From: Chloroflexota bacterium
GTDB lineage: Bacteria > Chloroflexota > Anaerolineae > UBA1429
Assembly: GCA_012841405.1 (NCBI GenBank)
Contig: DUUT01000117.1
Coordinates: 1 to 49,692, forward strand
Length of the DNA stretch: 49,692 nucleotides
Direction of reading: 5' to 3'
A program made the translations under genes and the position numbers. The notes under the pieces were generated by a model. It had not been told where the DNA came from and did not search any database. It saw only the letters and a program-made list of their open reading frames with translations. Below are positions 1 through 8,294 of this stretch, piece after piece (the stretch's first letter is position 1; each line of letters starts with the position of its first letter).

Positions 1-84
1 GATGGGCAGGAGGGTTTCGTGTGCGTACACGCGCGCCAGCGCTGTGCCGAGCTGTCCCCTGCTGCCAGTGATGGCAATGCGCAT
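1..84 (-). CDS. dTDP-4-dehydrorhamnose reductase-like protein (RmlD family), N-terminal fragment
   Basis: Only the first 28 codons lie in the window; the gene continues beyond base 1. The peptide begins MRIAITGSRGQLGTAL, the Rossmann NAD(P)-binding start (TGxxGQLG) typical of RmlD/RfbD, which reduces dTDP-4-keto-rhamnose in dTDP-L-rhamnose synthesis. The start at 84 is chosen because GGAGG sits five bases upstream; an in-frame ATG at 96 would overlap that site. A TATAAT-type promoter lies about 60 bases upstream. Other short-chain sugar reductases or epimerases share this fold, so the exact substrate is uncertain. Confidence 0.7.
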   Translation of the reverse strand, partial: MRIAITGSRGQLGTALARVYAHETLLPI

Positions 85-143
85 GAGGGCCTCCATGGAG
101 CGGCCGACAATCGCTTCGGGCCGCCAGATCGCCAGACGTGGGC

Positions 144-172
144 ATTATAGCATCGGCACAGCCGCCTTACAA
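144..172 (-). promoter_or_regulatory. Sigma-70-like promoter for the RmlD-like gene
   Basis: Read on the minus strand: -35 TTGTAA (172-167), a 17-base spacer, and a perfect -10 TATAAT (149-144). The expected start of transcription is near 137, giving a leader of about 50 bases. Confidence 0.7.
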
Positions 173-310
173 AGGCACCGACGACGACCGGGCAGGGTCA
201 GCCAGAGGCCAACTGCCCGCCATTGCTCGAGGTAGCCCCTCTCGCGGGCAGCGCGCCATGGCATCGGAGGGTCGCCAAGGACTGGGGCAGACCCGACGTT
301 GCGGGACCTT

Positions 311-339
311 TTGACAGCCGCGAATCTTGAGGTCATAAT
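311..339 (+). promoter_or_regulatory. Sigma-70-like promoter for the TPR gene
   Basis: TTGACA (311-316), a 17-base spacer and CATAAT (334-339). It lies 58 bases before the ATG at 397. The rest of the 145-396 gap, between divergent genes, shows nothing else. Confidence 0.7.
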
Positions 340-396
340 CACCTCGGGTGGCGCTAGTGGTCTGGCGAGCGCTACGAGAGGGATTCGGAGGTCATC

Positions 397-1365
397 ATGC
401 CCAAGGGTGCGGTCGAGACGAGCGGAGCCATGACGACCGCGACGCGTCTTCGTGAACAGATACGTGAACTCGAGATCGGCTTTGCGAACCTACGGGGACG
501 TGGTGATGCCGTGTTCGATTTGCTTACGCTGCGCGATGAGGTCGGCGCAGCCATTGAGCGCTTTGAGCAGTCGGGCACCGACATGCGTGCGGAGCGGACT
601 CGCGTCGAGACGGTGGACAATATCATCTCGCGCAGAGCCCCCGAGATCTCGCGCGAGCTGGCGCGCATGGGGGGGCTGGAGGGTGCTCGCCGCCGCCAGC
701 AACCTCCCGAGGAGCACTGGTGGTGGTACGTTGACCTCTGCCACGCTGAGAAGCGGCGCAAGTCCATCACCCGCACGCTGATCACCATCGCCAGCATCAT
801 TGTCATCGTGTTGGCGGGGAACTATATCCTCGATCGCTACTTTGGCCTTGACCCGGTGGAGAAGGAAGCACGCTCGTTCATGTCAGCGGGCGATCAGCTG
901 CTCCTCCACGGGGATGTGGAGGGCGCCATCGCCGAGTACGAGCAAGCGGTCACCGTCCTGCCGGACCTCGGGGATGCACACGTGACGCTGGGCGTGCTGT
1001 ACGATGTTGCAGACCGCGAGGCCGACGCGGAGGACGCGTTCGCGGCAGCGCGCGCGGCGTACGACGACGATCTGACCTACTACCTCGCGCTTGGCCGCGC
1101 CTACGCACAGGTCGAAGCGTACGACGAGGCCATGGCGGCCATCGAGAGCGCGCTGGCCATCGACCCCGAGTCGCCGGAGGCCTATCTCACCCGTGGTGGC
1201 ATTTATGAGGCTACGGAGGAGTATGGCAGGGCTCTCGAAGACTTTGAGCTGGCCGGGACGCTGGCCCAAGAGCGCCAGCAGGACGCCCTGTACGTGATGG
1301 CGCGTACCCGCATGGCGATGCTGATGCAGCGTTCGCCCGCCTTTGGAACATCGCTTGGCCCGTGA
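397..1365 (+). CDS. Membrane-anchored TPR-repeat protein
   Basis: The protein has 322 residues. Residues 1-105 are charged and helical, probably coiled coil. One hydrophobic segment (about 124-146, within TLITIASIIVIVLAGNYIL) anchors the protein. From about 160 to 300 there are three to four tetratricopeptide repeats (for example AIAEYEQAVTVLPDLGDAHV and AMAAIESALAIDPESPEAYL). TPRs normally mediate protein-protein contact; no enzymatic motif is visible. GGAGG five bases before the ATG supports this start. A promoter lies upstream and a 16-bp hairpin follows the stop, so the gene is probably monocistronic. Function unknown. Confidence 0.85.
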   Translation: MPKGAVETSGAMTTATRLREQIRELEIGFANLRGRGDAVFDLLTLRDEVGAAIERFEQSGTDMRAERTRVETVDNIISRRAPEISRELARMGGLEGARRRQQPPEEHWWWYVDLCHAEKRRKSITRTLITIASIIVIVLAGNYILDRYFGLDPVEKEARSFMSAGDQLLLHGDVEGAIAEYEQAVTVLPDLGDAHVTLGVLYDVADREADAEDAFAAARAAYDDDLTYYLALGRAYAQVEAYDEAMAAIESALAIDPESPEAYLTRGGIYEATEEYGRALEDFELAGTLAQERQQDALYVMARTRMAMLMQRSPAFGTSLGP

Positions 1366-1388
1366 TCCGCGGGCACACGGAAAGAGCA

Positions 1389-1424
1389 GCAGAGGGCGGC
1401 GGGGTTATCCCCGCCGCCCTCTGC
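1389..1424 (+). terminator. Perfect 16-bp hairpin, terminator-like
   Basis: GCAGAGGGCGGCGGGG pairs perfectly with its complement around a TTAT loop, 23 bases after the TPR stop codon. There is no T tract, so termination could be weak or bidirectional. Confidence 0.6.
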
Positions 1425-1479
1425 GCTAGGGCACGTTTAGAAACTGAACCGATGGATGGCTCTCAGCACCCACATTATC

Positions 1480-1656
1480 CGATAGCTTGCCGCCCGTCGC
1501 ATGCTGGTTGGCGTGGACCGTGGTGCCGTCGACAGGGTGCAGCACCCCGTCCGGACGCCCCTGGGCGTCGGCAGCTTCCTGGAGCACAGCCGGGAGCGCG
1601 CCGAATACACCGTAGCGCTCCGGCAGGTCGCGCCTAGGCGCGCCGGTGCGCACGGC
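1480..1656 (-). pseudogene. Decayed IS5-family transposase fragment
   Basis: On the minus strand this stretch encodes RTGAPRRDLPERYG followed by LQEAADAQGRPDGVLHPVDG and TTVHANQHATG. These match, in order, conserved N-terminal segments of IS5/IS427-type DDE transposases (RTGAPWRDLPERYG and VDGT-VRAHQHAAGA). About 20 residues that should separate RYG from the next block are missing, and the catalytic core beyond HQHA is absent. No terminal inverted repeats were recognised. It is therefore a short relic, not an active element. The identification rests on remembered family motifs; a protein search would settle it. Confidence 0.6.
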
Positions 1657-1750
1657 GCGGCCATGCGGCGGGTTGCGGCCGAACATGGCGATGGGCATCT
1701 CTTGTGGCGATATCGCGACCGACGCGACACGGTGCTCCCGGCCCCCCCGG

Positions 1751-1780
1751 TTGCGCGTTCGACGCCGTACCGGGTATACG
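1751..1780 (+). promoter_or_regulatory. Possible promoter for the zinc-ribbon gene
   Basis: TTGCGC (1751-1756), an 18-base spacer and TATACG (1775-1780) lie 61 bases before the ATG at 1841. Match quality is moderate. The rest of the 1437-1840 interval holds only the transposase relic. Confidence 0.35.
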
Positions 1781-1840
1781 GCGAGCTCTGTCGCCGGCCG
1801 GTCGGAGGCGTCATCACTATCCCATGCGAAAGGCGAATCG

Positions 1841-2278
1841 ATGAGCTCGCAACCGGCATTCTGCATCTACTGTGGCGCCCCGCTTCCTCCCGGGTCCGCA
1901 GTCTGCGGATCGTGCGGCCAACGCGTCGCGGCCGCACCCGCCGCTCCTCAAGGTCCAGCCGCATATCCGCCCCCGAGCCCCCCGCCCCCGACGCCGCCAG
2001 CAACGCCCACAACCGCTGCTCCCAGGCCGCGCCGGAGATCGGCGGCGCGCGCGACGGCCAAGAAGCGCGGTCCCTCGGTCGGTTCGGCCCTGCTCCTGAC
2101 CCTCGTGAGCCTCATGCTGATCTTCTTCGGGCTGCGAGGCCCGATCCTGCAGGTCGCGGGCGCCACGGCTACTTCCGCCTACTCGGCATGCGCCTCGAGG
2201 GCACGCTCACCGGTGTCAAGATCGTCGACCTTGAGGACGATGCTCGCGGCGCCCGAGCCCGGGGTGCTGTACGTATAG
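1841..2278 (+). CDS. Zinc-ribbon membrane protein, probably 3'-truncated
   Basis: The reading frame encodes 145 residues. Residues 8-25 form a four-cysteine zinc ribbon (CIYCG ... CGSCG; C8, C11, C22, C25). Residues 30-65 are a Pro/Ala-rich linker, 63-76 are basic, and about 80-99 form one transmembrane helix (within SALLLTLVSLMLIFFGLRG). From residue 113 on, the frame is entirely antisense to the ACT-domain gene on the other strand and loses natural composition. This suggests that the original C-terminal domain has been lost and the present stop is fortuitous. The start follows AAAGGCG, a weak ribosome site. Function unknown; the ribbon-linker-TM layout is common in small Chloroflexota membrane proteins. 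Confidence 0.6.
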   Translation: MSSQPAFCIYCGAPLPPGSAVCGSCGQRVAAAPAAPQGPAAYPPPSPPPPTPPATPTTAAPRPRRRSAARATAKKRGPSVGSALLLTLVSLMLIFFGLRGPILQVAGATATSAYSACASRARSPVSRSSTLRTMLAAPEPGVLYV

Positions 2279-2580
2279 CTGTACTCGATGTTGACCTCCG
2301 CATCGGCGAGGGGCTGCAGCACACAGCGCACAAAGGCCCCCGGCTTGTCGGGCACGGTGACAACCAGGACGGTGGTACTCGAGCAGGTGATGCCCGCGTC
2401 GCGGATCGCCTCCAGGGCACGCTCGGGGCGATCGACGAGCAGGTGGATGATGCCAAAGTCAGAGGCGTCCACGATGTTGTGGGCCACGAGGTTGACGTGC
2501 GCCTCGGCAAGAATATTCAGTAGGTAGAGCAACCTGCCAGGACGGTTCTCGAGGAACGCCGATACTTGCGTGACTTTCAT
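2179..2580 (-). CDS. Tandem ACT-domain amino-acid-binding protein
   Basis: The protein has 133 residues: two ACT modules, about 3-65 (VSAFLENRPGRLLYLLNILA) and 70-130 (VLVVTVPDKPGAFVRCVLQP), each with the usual ligand-loop xNRPG/xDKPG. ACT pairs bind small ligands, usually amino acids, and regulate enzymes or transport. Free-standing double-ACT proteins are often encoded beside PaaK-type aryl-CoA ligases, as here. The start at 2580 is favoured over the upstream in-frame codon at 2622 because AAGGGGG lies six bases before it. Its 3' end overlaps the opposing zinc-ribbon frame. A regulatory or sensing role for the ligase cluster is an inference. Confidence 0.85.
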   Translation of the reverse strand: MKVTQVSAFLENRPGRLLYLLNILAEAHVNLVAHNIVDASDFGIIHLLVDRPERALEAIRDAGITCSSTTVLVVTVPDKPGAFVRCVLQPLADAEVNIEYSYTYSTPGSGAASIVLKVDDLDTGERALEAHAE

Positions 2581-2710
2581 ACGTGTCCCCCTTGCGAGTG
2601 TGCTGTAGAGGCCGGTAACCAACGGTCGTTCTCCGCAATCAGCCGCTCAGGTGTCCGGTCGCGGTCACCGAACGCCGGTGCGCTCGCTGGTGTTTGGAAA
2701 ATGGCCACGG

Positions 2711-2780
2711 TGTCGTTCTGAGCGTGGCGAGGCACCTTGTCGGTGGGCGTCAAGGCCCCTCGCTTACGCTCGGGGCGACA
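2711..2780. repeat. Imperfect inverted-repeat element (MITE-like)
   Basis: TGTCGTTCTGAGCGTGGCGAGG (2711-2732) is the imperfect reverse complement of 2758-2780 (which ends GCTCGGGGCGACA), separated by about 25 bases. The TGTC-TTCTGAGCG ends resemble a dispersed intergenic hairpin element seen in many Chloroflexota and other genomes. It lies between paaK and the ACT gene. Only one copy is present in the window. Confidence 0.5.
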
Positions 2781-2815
2781 TCGGTTCTACGTCGGGTGCG
2801 TTTTCGAAACACGGC

Positions 2816-4126
2816 CTAGTCGCCATACACGTCGCGGCGGTCGATGATGCGCTTAGCTTTGCCCATGCTACGCGCGATGCGATTCGGCTCCACGAGCTTG
2901 ATGCGCGCCTGGATGCCCAGGGTCTCGCGCATCTCGAACTCGGCCTTGTCCTGAAGGCGCTTCAGTCGGCCGATATCGTCGGTGAACACGTCCTCCGATA
3001 CCTCGACCCACACCTCGAGATCGTCCATGGCGCCGCGCTCACGATCTACGACGATCTGGTAGTGGGGCTGCACACCCTCAACCTCGAGCAGAACCGTCTC
3101 GATTTGTGAGGGGAACACGTTGACGCCCCGCACGATGAGCATGTCATCCGTGCGCCCACTCACCTTCTCCATGCGGACGTGGGTGCGGCCACAGGCGCAG
3201 GGGGTGGGATCGAGGCGTGTGATGTCGCCGGTGCGGTATCGGATGATGGGCAGCGCCTCTTTGGTCAGAGCGGTGAGGACCAACTCGCCGCGCTCGCCGT
3301 AGGGCAAGGGTTCCCCCGTCTCGGGGTCAATGATCTCGGGGAGGAAGTGATCCTCACTGATGTGCATGCCGCAATGGTGGGTGCATTCGCCCGCGACTCC
3401 AGGGCCCACCATCTCGCTGAGCCCATAGGTGTCGATGGGGTCGAGCCCCATGCGTTCACGGATCTCGCGCCGCATCCCCTCGGACCAGGGCTCGGCGCCG
3501 TGGATACCGACGCGCAAGTCCAGCGACGCGAGATCGACGCCCATCTCCTCGGCCTGCTCGGTGATATAGATCGCGTAGGAGGGGGTGCAACAAAAGACGG
3601 TCGTGCCGAAATCCTGCATCAACATGATCTGGCGCTTGGTGTTGCCCGAAGATGCCGGCACGACGGTGGCGCCGAGGGTCTCGGCACCATAGTGCCATCC
3701 GATGCCGCCGGTAAAGAGACCATAGCCCATGGCGATCTGCACCATATCCTCGTCGGTGATGCCTCCCGCGACCATCTCGCGGGCGCATACCTCGTGCCAC
3801 ATGGCGAGATCCGCTTGCGTGTAGGCCACCACCGTGGGCTTGCCGGTCGTACCACTGGAGGCGTGCACCCGCGCCAGCTCGCGCCGCGTGACGGCTAGCA
3901 GGCCAAAGGGATAGTGATCGCGGAAATCCGCCTTGCGCGTAAAGGGGAGGAGGCGGAGGTCATCCAGGGAATGGATGTCTTGGGGATGAATACCGCGCTC
4001 GCGAAACGCCTGCCGGTAGAAGGGAACGCGTTCATAGGCGCGCGCCGCCTGACGCTGCAGCAACTCGAGCTGCAGGCTTGACAGGTCGCCGCGAGACATG
4101 GTCTCGCGTTCGGGGTTCCAGATCAT
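2816..4126 (-). CDS. paaK: Phenylacetate-CoA ligase family protein (paralogue 1)
   Basis: The protein has 436 residues, the usual PaaK length. It is an AMP-forming acyl-adenylate enzyme: phosphate-binding loop SSGTTGKPT at 90-98, YGLFTGG, the adenine-site block DTYGLSEM, and [11 protein letters not shown], followed by the PaaK C-terminal domain ([11 protein letters not shown]). It would convert an aryl-acetate or benzoate-like acid, ATP and CoA to the aryl-CoA in the cytoplasm. The start at 4126 has AAGGAG eight to nine bases upstream; the longer in-frame extension to 4180 lacks such support. It lies 125 bases after a close paralogue of identical length and behind a Liv transporter. The substrate cannot be told from sequence. 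Confidence 0.9.
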   Translation of the reverse strand: MIWNPERETMSRGDLSSLQLELLQRQAARAYERVPFYRQAFRERGIHPQDIHSLDDLRLLPFTRKADFRDHYPFGLLAVTRRELARVHASSGTTGKPTVVAYTQADLAMWHEVCAREMVAGGITDEDMVQIAMGYGLFTGGIGWHYGAETLGATVVPASSGNTKRQIMLMQDFGTTVFCCTPSYAIYITEQAEEMGVDLASLDLRVGIHGAEPWSEGMRREIRERMGLDPIDTYGLSEMVGPGVAGECTHHCGMHISEDHFLPEIIDPETGEPLPYGERGELVLTALTKEALPIIRYRTGDITRLDPTPCACGRTHVRMEKVSGRTDDMLIVRGVNVFPSQIETVLLEVEGVQPHYQIVVDRERGAMDDLEVWVEVSEDVFTDDIGRLKRLQDKAEFEMRETLGIQARIKLVEPNRIARSMGKAKRIIDRRDVYGD

Positions 4127-4251
4127 GGATGCTCTCCTTGAAGACTTGTATCCGTCACGCTCTGGTGCGGTGGATGACACATGGCGCTCTGCGCTCGGCG
4201 GGCGGCCGCTGGTGGCTGGCGATGGAGCGCCCGCCAGATGGATGCCGTGCC

Positions 4252-5562
4252 CTAGCTGCGGTACGCATCGCGCCGATCGATAACGCGCTTGGCCTTGCCC
4301 ATGCTGCGCTCGATGCGGTGGGGCTCCACAAGCTTGACGCGGGCGCTGATGCCCAGCACCTCCTGGAGCGCGAGCTCGGCGCCCTTTTGCAGGTCGGCCA
4401 AGTCGCCCAACTGGTCGGAAAAGATGTTCTCCGAGACCTCAACCCACACCTCGAGGGTGTCCATCGCGCCCCGCTCGCGGTCAGCGATGATGACATAATG
4501 CGGCTGCACACCCTTGAGCCGCAGCAGGACGGATTCGACCTGCGACGGAAAGATGTTGACGCCGCGCACGATGATCATGTCGTCGCTGCGCCCACAGATC
4601 TTGTCCATGCGCACCGTGGTGCGGCCGCAGGCACAGGGCTCCGCCACGAGCCGGGAGATATCGCCCGTGCGGTAGCGGATGACGGGCAGGGCCTCCTTGG
4701 TCAGCGTGGTAAAGACGAGCTCGCCCCACTCCCCGTATGGCAGGGGGGTACCCGTGGTCGGATCGACGATCTCGGGCAGAAAGTGGTCCTCAAAGATGTG
4801 CATGCCGCACTGCTCGGTGCACTCGGAGGCGACGCCGGGGCCGGTGACCTCGCTCAGGCCATAGATGTCCAGGGCGACGATGCCGAGGCGCTCCTCGATC
4901 TCGCGCCGCATGGCGTCGGTCCATGGCTCGGCGCCAAAGAATCCCACGCGGAGCTTGGACTGGCGCATGTCGATCCCTTCCTCCTGAGCCGTCTCGGCGA
5001 GAAAGAGGGCGTAGGAGGGGGTGCAGCAGATGGCCGTAGCGCCGAAATCCCGGAGGAGCATGACCTGGCGCGCGGTGTTGCCCGACGACATGGGAATGAC
5101 CGTGGCGCCCACACGCTCAGCGCCATAGTGGACCCCCAGACCCCCGGTGAACAGGCCATAGCCGTAGCCGATGTGCACGATATCGCGCCGCGTTACGCCG
5201 CCACACGTCAACGTCCGCGCCATGACCTCGGCCCACAGGCCGATGTCATTCTGCGTATAGGCCACGACGGTGAGCTTGCCGGTGGTGCCGCTGGAACCGT
5301 GCACGCGCACGACATCGTCCATGGGCACGGCCAGCAGGCCAAAGGGATAGTGATCGCGGAAATCGTTCTTGCGCGTGAAGGGAAGGCACTGGAGATCGGC
5401 CAGGCACGAGATCCCGGCGGGATCGATGCCCGCCTCGTTCAGCGCATCGCGGTAAAAGGGTACCCGCTCGTACGCATACCGCACTCTGCTTTGGAGGCGC
5501 TGCAATTGCAGGGCATCCATCTCTGGCCGTGGCAGGCACTCCATTTCGTCGTTCCAGATCAT
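4252..5562 (-). CDS. paaK: Phenylacetate-CoA ligase family protein (paralogue 2)
   Basis: The protein has 436 residues, exactly the length of its neighbour, and shares the MIWN start, [38 protein letters not shown] (90-98), [24 protein letters not shown] and [11 protein letters not shown] blocks. The two clearly arose by tandem duplication and have diverged throughout, so they may take different aromatic acids. AGGGAGA precedes the ATG. It follows livF by 101 bases on the same strand, consistent with a single uptake-activation operon. Known family reaction: acid + ATP + CoA to acyl-CoA + AMP + PPi. Confidence 0.9.
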   Translation of the reverse strand: MIWNDEMECLPRPEMDALQLQRLQSRVRYAYERVPFYRDALNEAGIDPAGISCLADLQCLPFTRKNDFRDHYPFGLLAVPMDDVVRVHGSSGTTGKLTVVAYTQNDIGLWAEVMARTLTCGGVTRRDIVHIGYGYGLFTGGLGVHYGAERVGATVIPMSSGNTARQVMLLRDFGATAICCTPSYALFLAETAQEEGIDMRQSKLRVGFFGAEPWTDAMRREIEERLGIVALDIYGLSEVTGPGVASECTEQCGMHIFEDHFLPEIVDPTTGTPLPYGEWGELVFTTLTKEALPVIRYRTGDISRLVAEPCACGRTTVRMDKICGRSDDMIIVRGVNIFPSQVESVLLRLKGVQPHYVIIADRERGAMDTLEVWVEVSENIFSDQLGDLADLQKGAELALQEVLGISARVKLVEPHRIERSMGKAKRVIDRRDAYRS

Positions 5563-5663
5563 CGGGCTCTCCCTATCGTTGTTCGTGTTGCGTTGTACCC
5601 TGCATGTGGCGCGATGGCCGGGCTCCGCCTTGTGGCGGCGCGGTGCCTACAGGCCGCGGGCCA

Positions 5664-6416
5664 CTAGCCGAGATAGGCACGGCGCATGCGCTCCGACGAG
5701 AGCAGCTGTTTGGCGGTGCCCTCGGCAACGATGCGCCCCGTCTCCATAACATACCCCCGATCCGCGATCCGCAGCGCGGCATGAGCATCCTGCTCCACCA
5801 GGAGGATGGCGAGACCCTCCTGGCGTAATCCCACAAGCTGTTGCAGGATCTGCCCCGCCAGCCTCGGCGCCAAGCCGATGGAGGGCTCGTCGAGCAGCAG
5901 CGCCCGTGGCGATGCCATCAGGGCGCGGCCGATGGCCAGCATCTGCTGCTCGCCCCCACTGAGGCTCCCAGCGATCTGCTCCTGGCGCTCGTGCAACCGG
6001 GGAAAAAGATCGTACACCCGCTCCAGTCGTTGGCGCAGCCCTTGGTGCTGCGCCAGTTGACTGATGGGCCCCAAGAGGTCATGCAGCCGACGCGCGTGGT
6101 GCTGGTATCCCCCGATGAGGAGGTTGACGCGCACCGTCATGGTGCTGAAAAGCTGGCGCCCCTCGGGCACCAACGCCACGCCAAGCCGGGCGGTGCGATG
6201 GGTGCTTGACTCCGGGCCGTCAAGGCGTTGCTCGCCCCAGGATACGCGCCCGTGAGCCGTTGGCACCAAGCCGACGATGGCCGACAGGAGGCTGCTCTTG
6301 CCGGCGCCGTTGCCGCCGAGCACGGTCACAATCTCCCCGGGCATCACGTGGAGCGTCACACGGCGCACGGCCTGGACTTGACCATAGTATACGCCTATCT
6401 CGTCGATACGCAGCAT
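5664..6416 (-). CDS. livF: Branched-chain amino-acid-type ABC transporter ATPase LivF
   Basis: The protein has 250 residues. Walker A is GGNGAGKSS (about 34-42), the signature is LSGGEQQMLAIGRAL, and Walker B is ALLLDEPSIGLAP, all in LivF form. It is one of the two ATPases of a HAAT-family importer. Its ATG directly follows the livG stop (TAA ATG) and its GGAGG ribosome site lies inside livG, so the two are translationally coupled. A neighbouring aryl-CoA ligase pair suggests the substrate may be an aromatic acid rather than Leu/Ile/Val (inference). Confidence 0.93.
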   Translation of the reverse strand: MLRIDEIGVYYGQVQAVRRVTLHVMPGEIVTVLGGNGAGKSSLLSAIVGLVPTAHGRVSWGEQRLDGPESSTHRTARLGVALVPEGRQLFSTMTVRVNLLIGGYQHHARRLHDLLGPISQLAQHQGLRQRLERVYDLFPRLHERQEQIAGSLSGGEQQMLAIGRALMASPRALLLDEPSIGLAPRLAGQILQQLVGLRQEGLAILLVEQDAHAALRIADRGYVMETGRIVAEGTAKQLLSSERMRRAYLG

Positions 6417-7196
6417 TTACGCCTCCTCGGTGCCCAGGTAGGCGGCGATGACGCTCTCGTTGCGGCGCACCTGCGCCGGCGTGCCCTGAGCGAGGCGGCG
6501 TCCGTGGTCTAGCACCACGACCCACTCGGCGAGGCGCATGACGAGCTCCATGTCGTGTTCCACCAACAGGATGGTGACACCCATTTCCTGGATGCGCTGG
6601 ATGAGGTCGGCCAGATCGTTCTTTTCCATGCGGTTGAGGCCAGCGGCGGGCTCGTCGAGGAGCAGCACGCTCGGCTCGGTGGCCAACGAGCGGGCAATGG
6701 CCAGGAGGCGCTGTTGGCCGAAGGGCAGGCTGCCAGCGTCCTGATCGGCTTTGGGGCCTAGCCCGACGAGATTTAGGTAGCGCACCGCATCGAGGTAGAT
6801 GTCCTCCTCCTCTCGGCGCATGCGTGGCAGGCGCAGCGCCGCAGCGAGGAGGCCTGCTTGCCCGCTCGTGTGGCATCCCACCATGACGTTCTCGAGCACG
6901 CTCATGCCGGAGAGGATGTGCGCCTGTTGAAAGGTCCGTCCGATGCCCATGGTGACGCGCTCGTGGGGCTGACGCCCGTTGAGGCGCTTCCCACGAAAGC
7001 GCACCTGCCCTGACGAGGGGCTGAGCGTGCCGGCGATGATACTGAGTAGGGTCGTCTTGCCGGCGCCGTTGGGGCCGATGAGGGCCATAATCTGGCGCTC
7101 ACGGACGCGCAGGGAAACGTCCTCCAAGGCGTTGACGCCGCCAAAGGTCTTGCTGATGCGATCGACTTCCAGGATGGTCTCGGGCTCAGCGCTCAC
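6417..7196 (-). CDS. livG: Branched-chain amino-acid-type ABC transporter ATPase LivG
   Basis: The protein has 259 residues. Walker A is GPNGAGKTT, the Q-loop is GRTFQQAHIL, and Walker B is VLLLDEPAAGLN, all in the LivG pattern. The LivG signature region reads LPFGQQRLLAIARSL rather than the usual LSYGQQRRLEIARAL. The start is a GTG at 7196 with AGAGG six bases upstream. It lies 63 bases after livM and abuts livF. It forms the heterodimeric ATPase with LivF. Confidence 0.93.
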   Translation of the reverse strand: MSAEPETILEVDRISKTFGGVNALEDVSLRVRERQIMALIGPNGAGKTTLLSIIAGTLSPSSGQVRFRGKRLNGRQPHERVTMGIGRTFQQAHILSGMSVLENVMVGCHTSGQAGLLAAALRLPRMRREEEDIYLDAVRYLNLVGLGPKADQDAGSLPFGQQRLLAIARSLATEPSVLLLDEPAAGLNRMEKNDLADLIQRIQEMGVTILLVEHDMELVMRLAEWVVVLDHGRRLAQGTPAQVRRNESVIAAYLGTEEA

Positions 7197-7259
7197 CGCA
7201 CACCTCTCTCACCGGAACACGCCCCACAGATCCCCTGCTGGTGGCAATCCATCACCGGG

Positions 7260-8294
7260 CTATCCCCATGGCCGCCACCGTAGACGAAGGATCGGCGCCC
7301 CTAAACGGATGCGTCGGCCGAGGCGCGCCAGCGCCGGCGTGAGGCCGTCGGGCATAAAGATCATGATGACCACCAACAGGATGCCGTAAGCGATGATCTG
7401 GTACTCTCCCGACCCGTGAGCGGTGAACAGGGGGACGACCTCGCGCAGCACCAGCGTCAACAGCGTGACCACCGCGGCGCCGAGGGGCGCGCCCCAGATG
7501 CTGGCGACGCCCCCGACGGCGGCCATGAGCACGAGTTGCACGGACGTGTCGATGTCAAAGGCTCCCGGGCTGACAAAGATCATATAGTGGGCGTAGAGGC
7601 TGCCGGCGACGCTGGCATAGATGGCACTCGTTACCAGCACCTGCAGCTTGTAGCGCGAGACATCGATGCCGAGACTTTCCGCAGCGTCCTCGCTCCCGTG
7701 GATGGCGCGCAGGGCGCGCCCGACGCGCGAGTCCACCATGTTGCGCGCCAGCACCAACGCGAGCAGACCGACAGCCCAAACGAGATAGTAGTACGTGATG
7801 TCGGTGTTCAACACCAGCCCCCCGATGGACAACCGTGGGATGCCGGGGAGACCGGTCGGGCCGCCGGTGACGGCGCGCCACTCGTTCATGACGATGCGCA
7901 CGATGGCGCCGAATCCAAGCGTCGCCATACTGAGGTAGTGGCCACGGAGACGAAAGATGGGGATGCCGATGGCATAGGCCACGAGTCCCGTACCGCCCGC
8001 CGCTACCACCATGGCGATCCAAGGGGACCAGCTCAGGCGCGTCGTCAGCACGGCTGAGGCGTAGGCCCCGAGGCCAAAGAACGCTGCTTGACCGAGCGAC
8101 ACCTGGCCGGCGTAGCCCATCAGCAGGCAGAGGCCGACGGTGACGGTGCTATAGATGCCGATGAGGATGAGCGTGCTCAGGGCATAGGGCGTACGGAAGA
8201 CGAGGGGCAGCAGCGCCACCACCAACGCGAGGAGGGACAACCCTCGTCGCAGTCGGCGTTGCCTGGCTGCCCACGCCGTGGCCAAGGTACTCAT
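7260..8294 (-). CDS. livM: Branched-chain amino-acid-type ABC transporter permease LivM
   Basis: The protein has 344 residues and about eight to ten transmembrane helices. It carries the LivM signatures LLMGYAGQVSLGQAAFFGLGAYASAVL and MATLGFGAIVRIVMNEW (quoted here in part). The C-terminus (AYGILLVVIMIFMPDGL) also matches the family. The ATG overlaps the livH stop codon (ATGA), indicating translational coupling. With LivH it forms the membrane channel of the importer. Confidence 0.93.
   Translation of the reverse strand: MSTLATAWAARQRRLRRGLSLLALVVALLPLVFRTPYALSTLILIGIYSTVTVGLCLLMGYAGQVSLGQAAFFGLGAYASAVLTTRLSWSPWIAMVVAAGGTGLVAYAIGIPIFRLRGHYLSMATLGFGAIVRIVMNEWRAVTGGPTGLPGIPRLSIGGLVLNTDITYYYLVWAVGLLALVLARNMVDSRVGRALRAIHGSEDAAESLGIDVSRYKLQVLVTSAIYASVAGSLYAHYMIFVSPGAFDIDTSVQLVLMAAVGGVASIWGAPLGAAVVTLLTLVLREVVPLFTAHGSGEYQIIAYGILLVVIMIFMPDGLTPALARLGRRIRLGAPILRLRWRPWG

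Noticed and set aside
1501..2523. 340-codon plus frame across the zinc-ribbon and ACT genes.
   Set aside because: It overlaps both supported genes in other frames and has unnatural composition.
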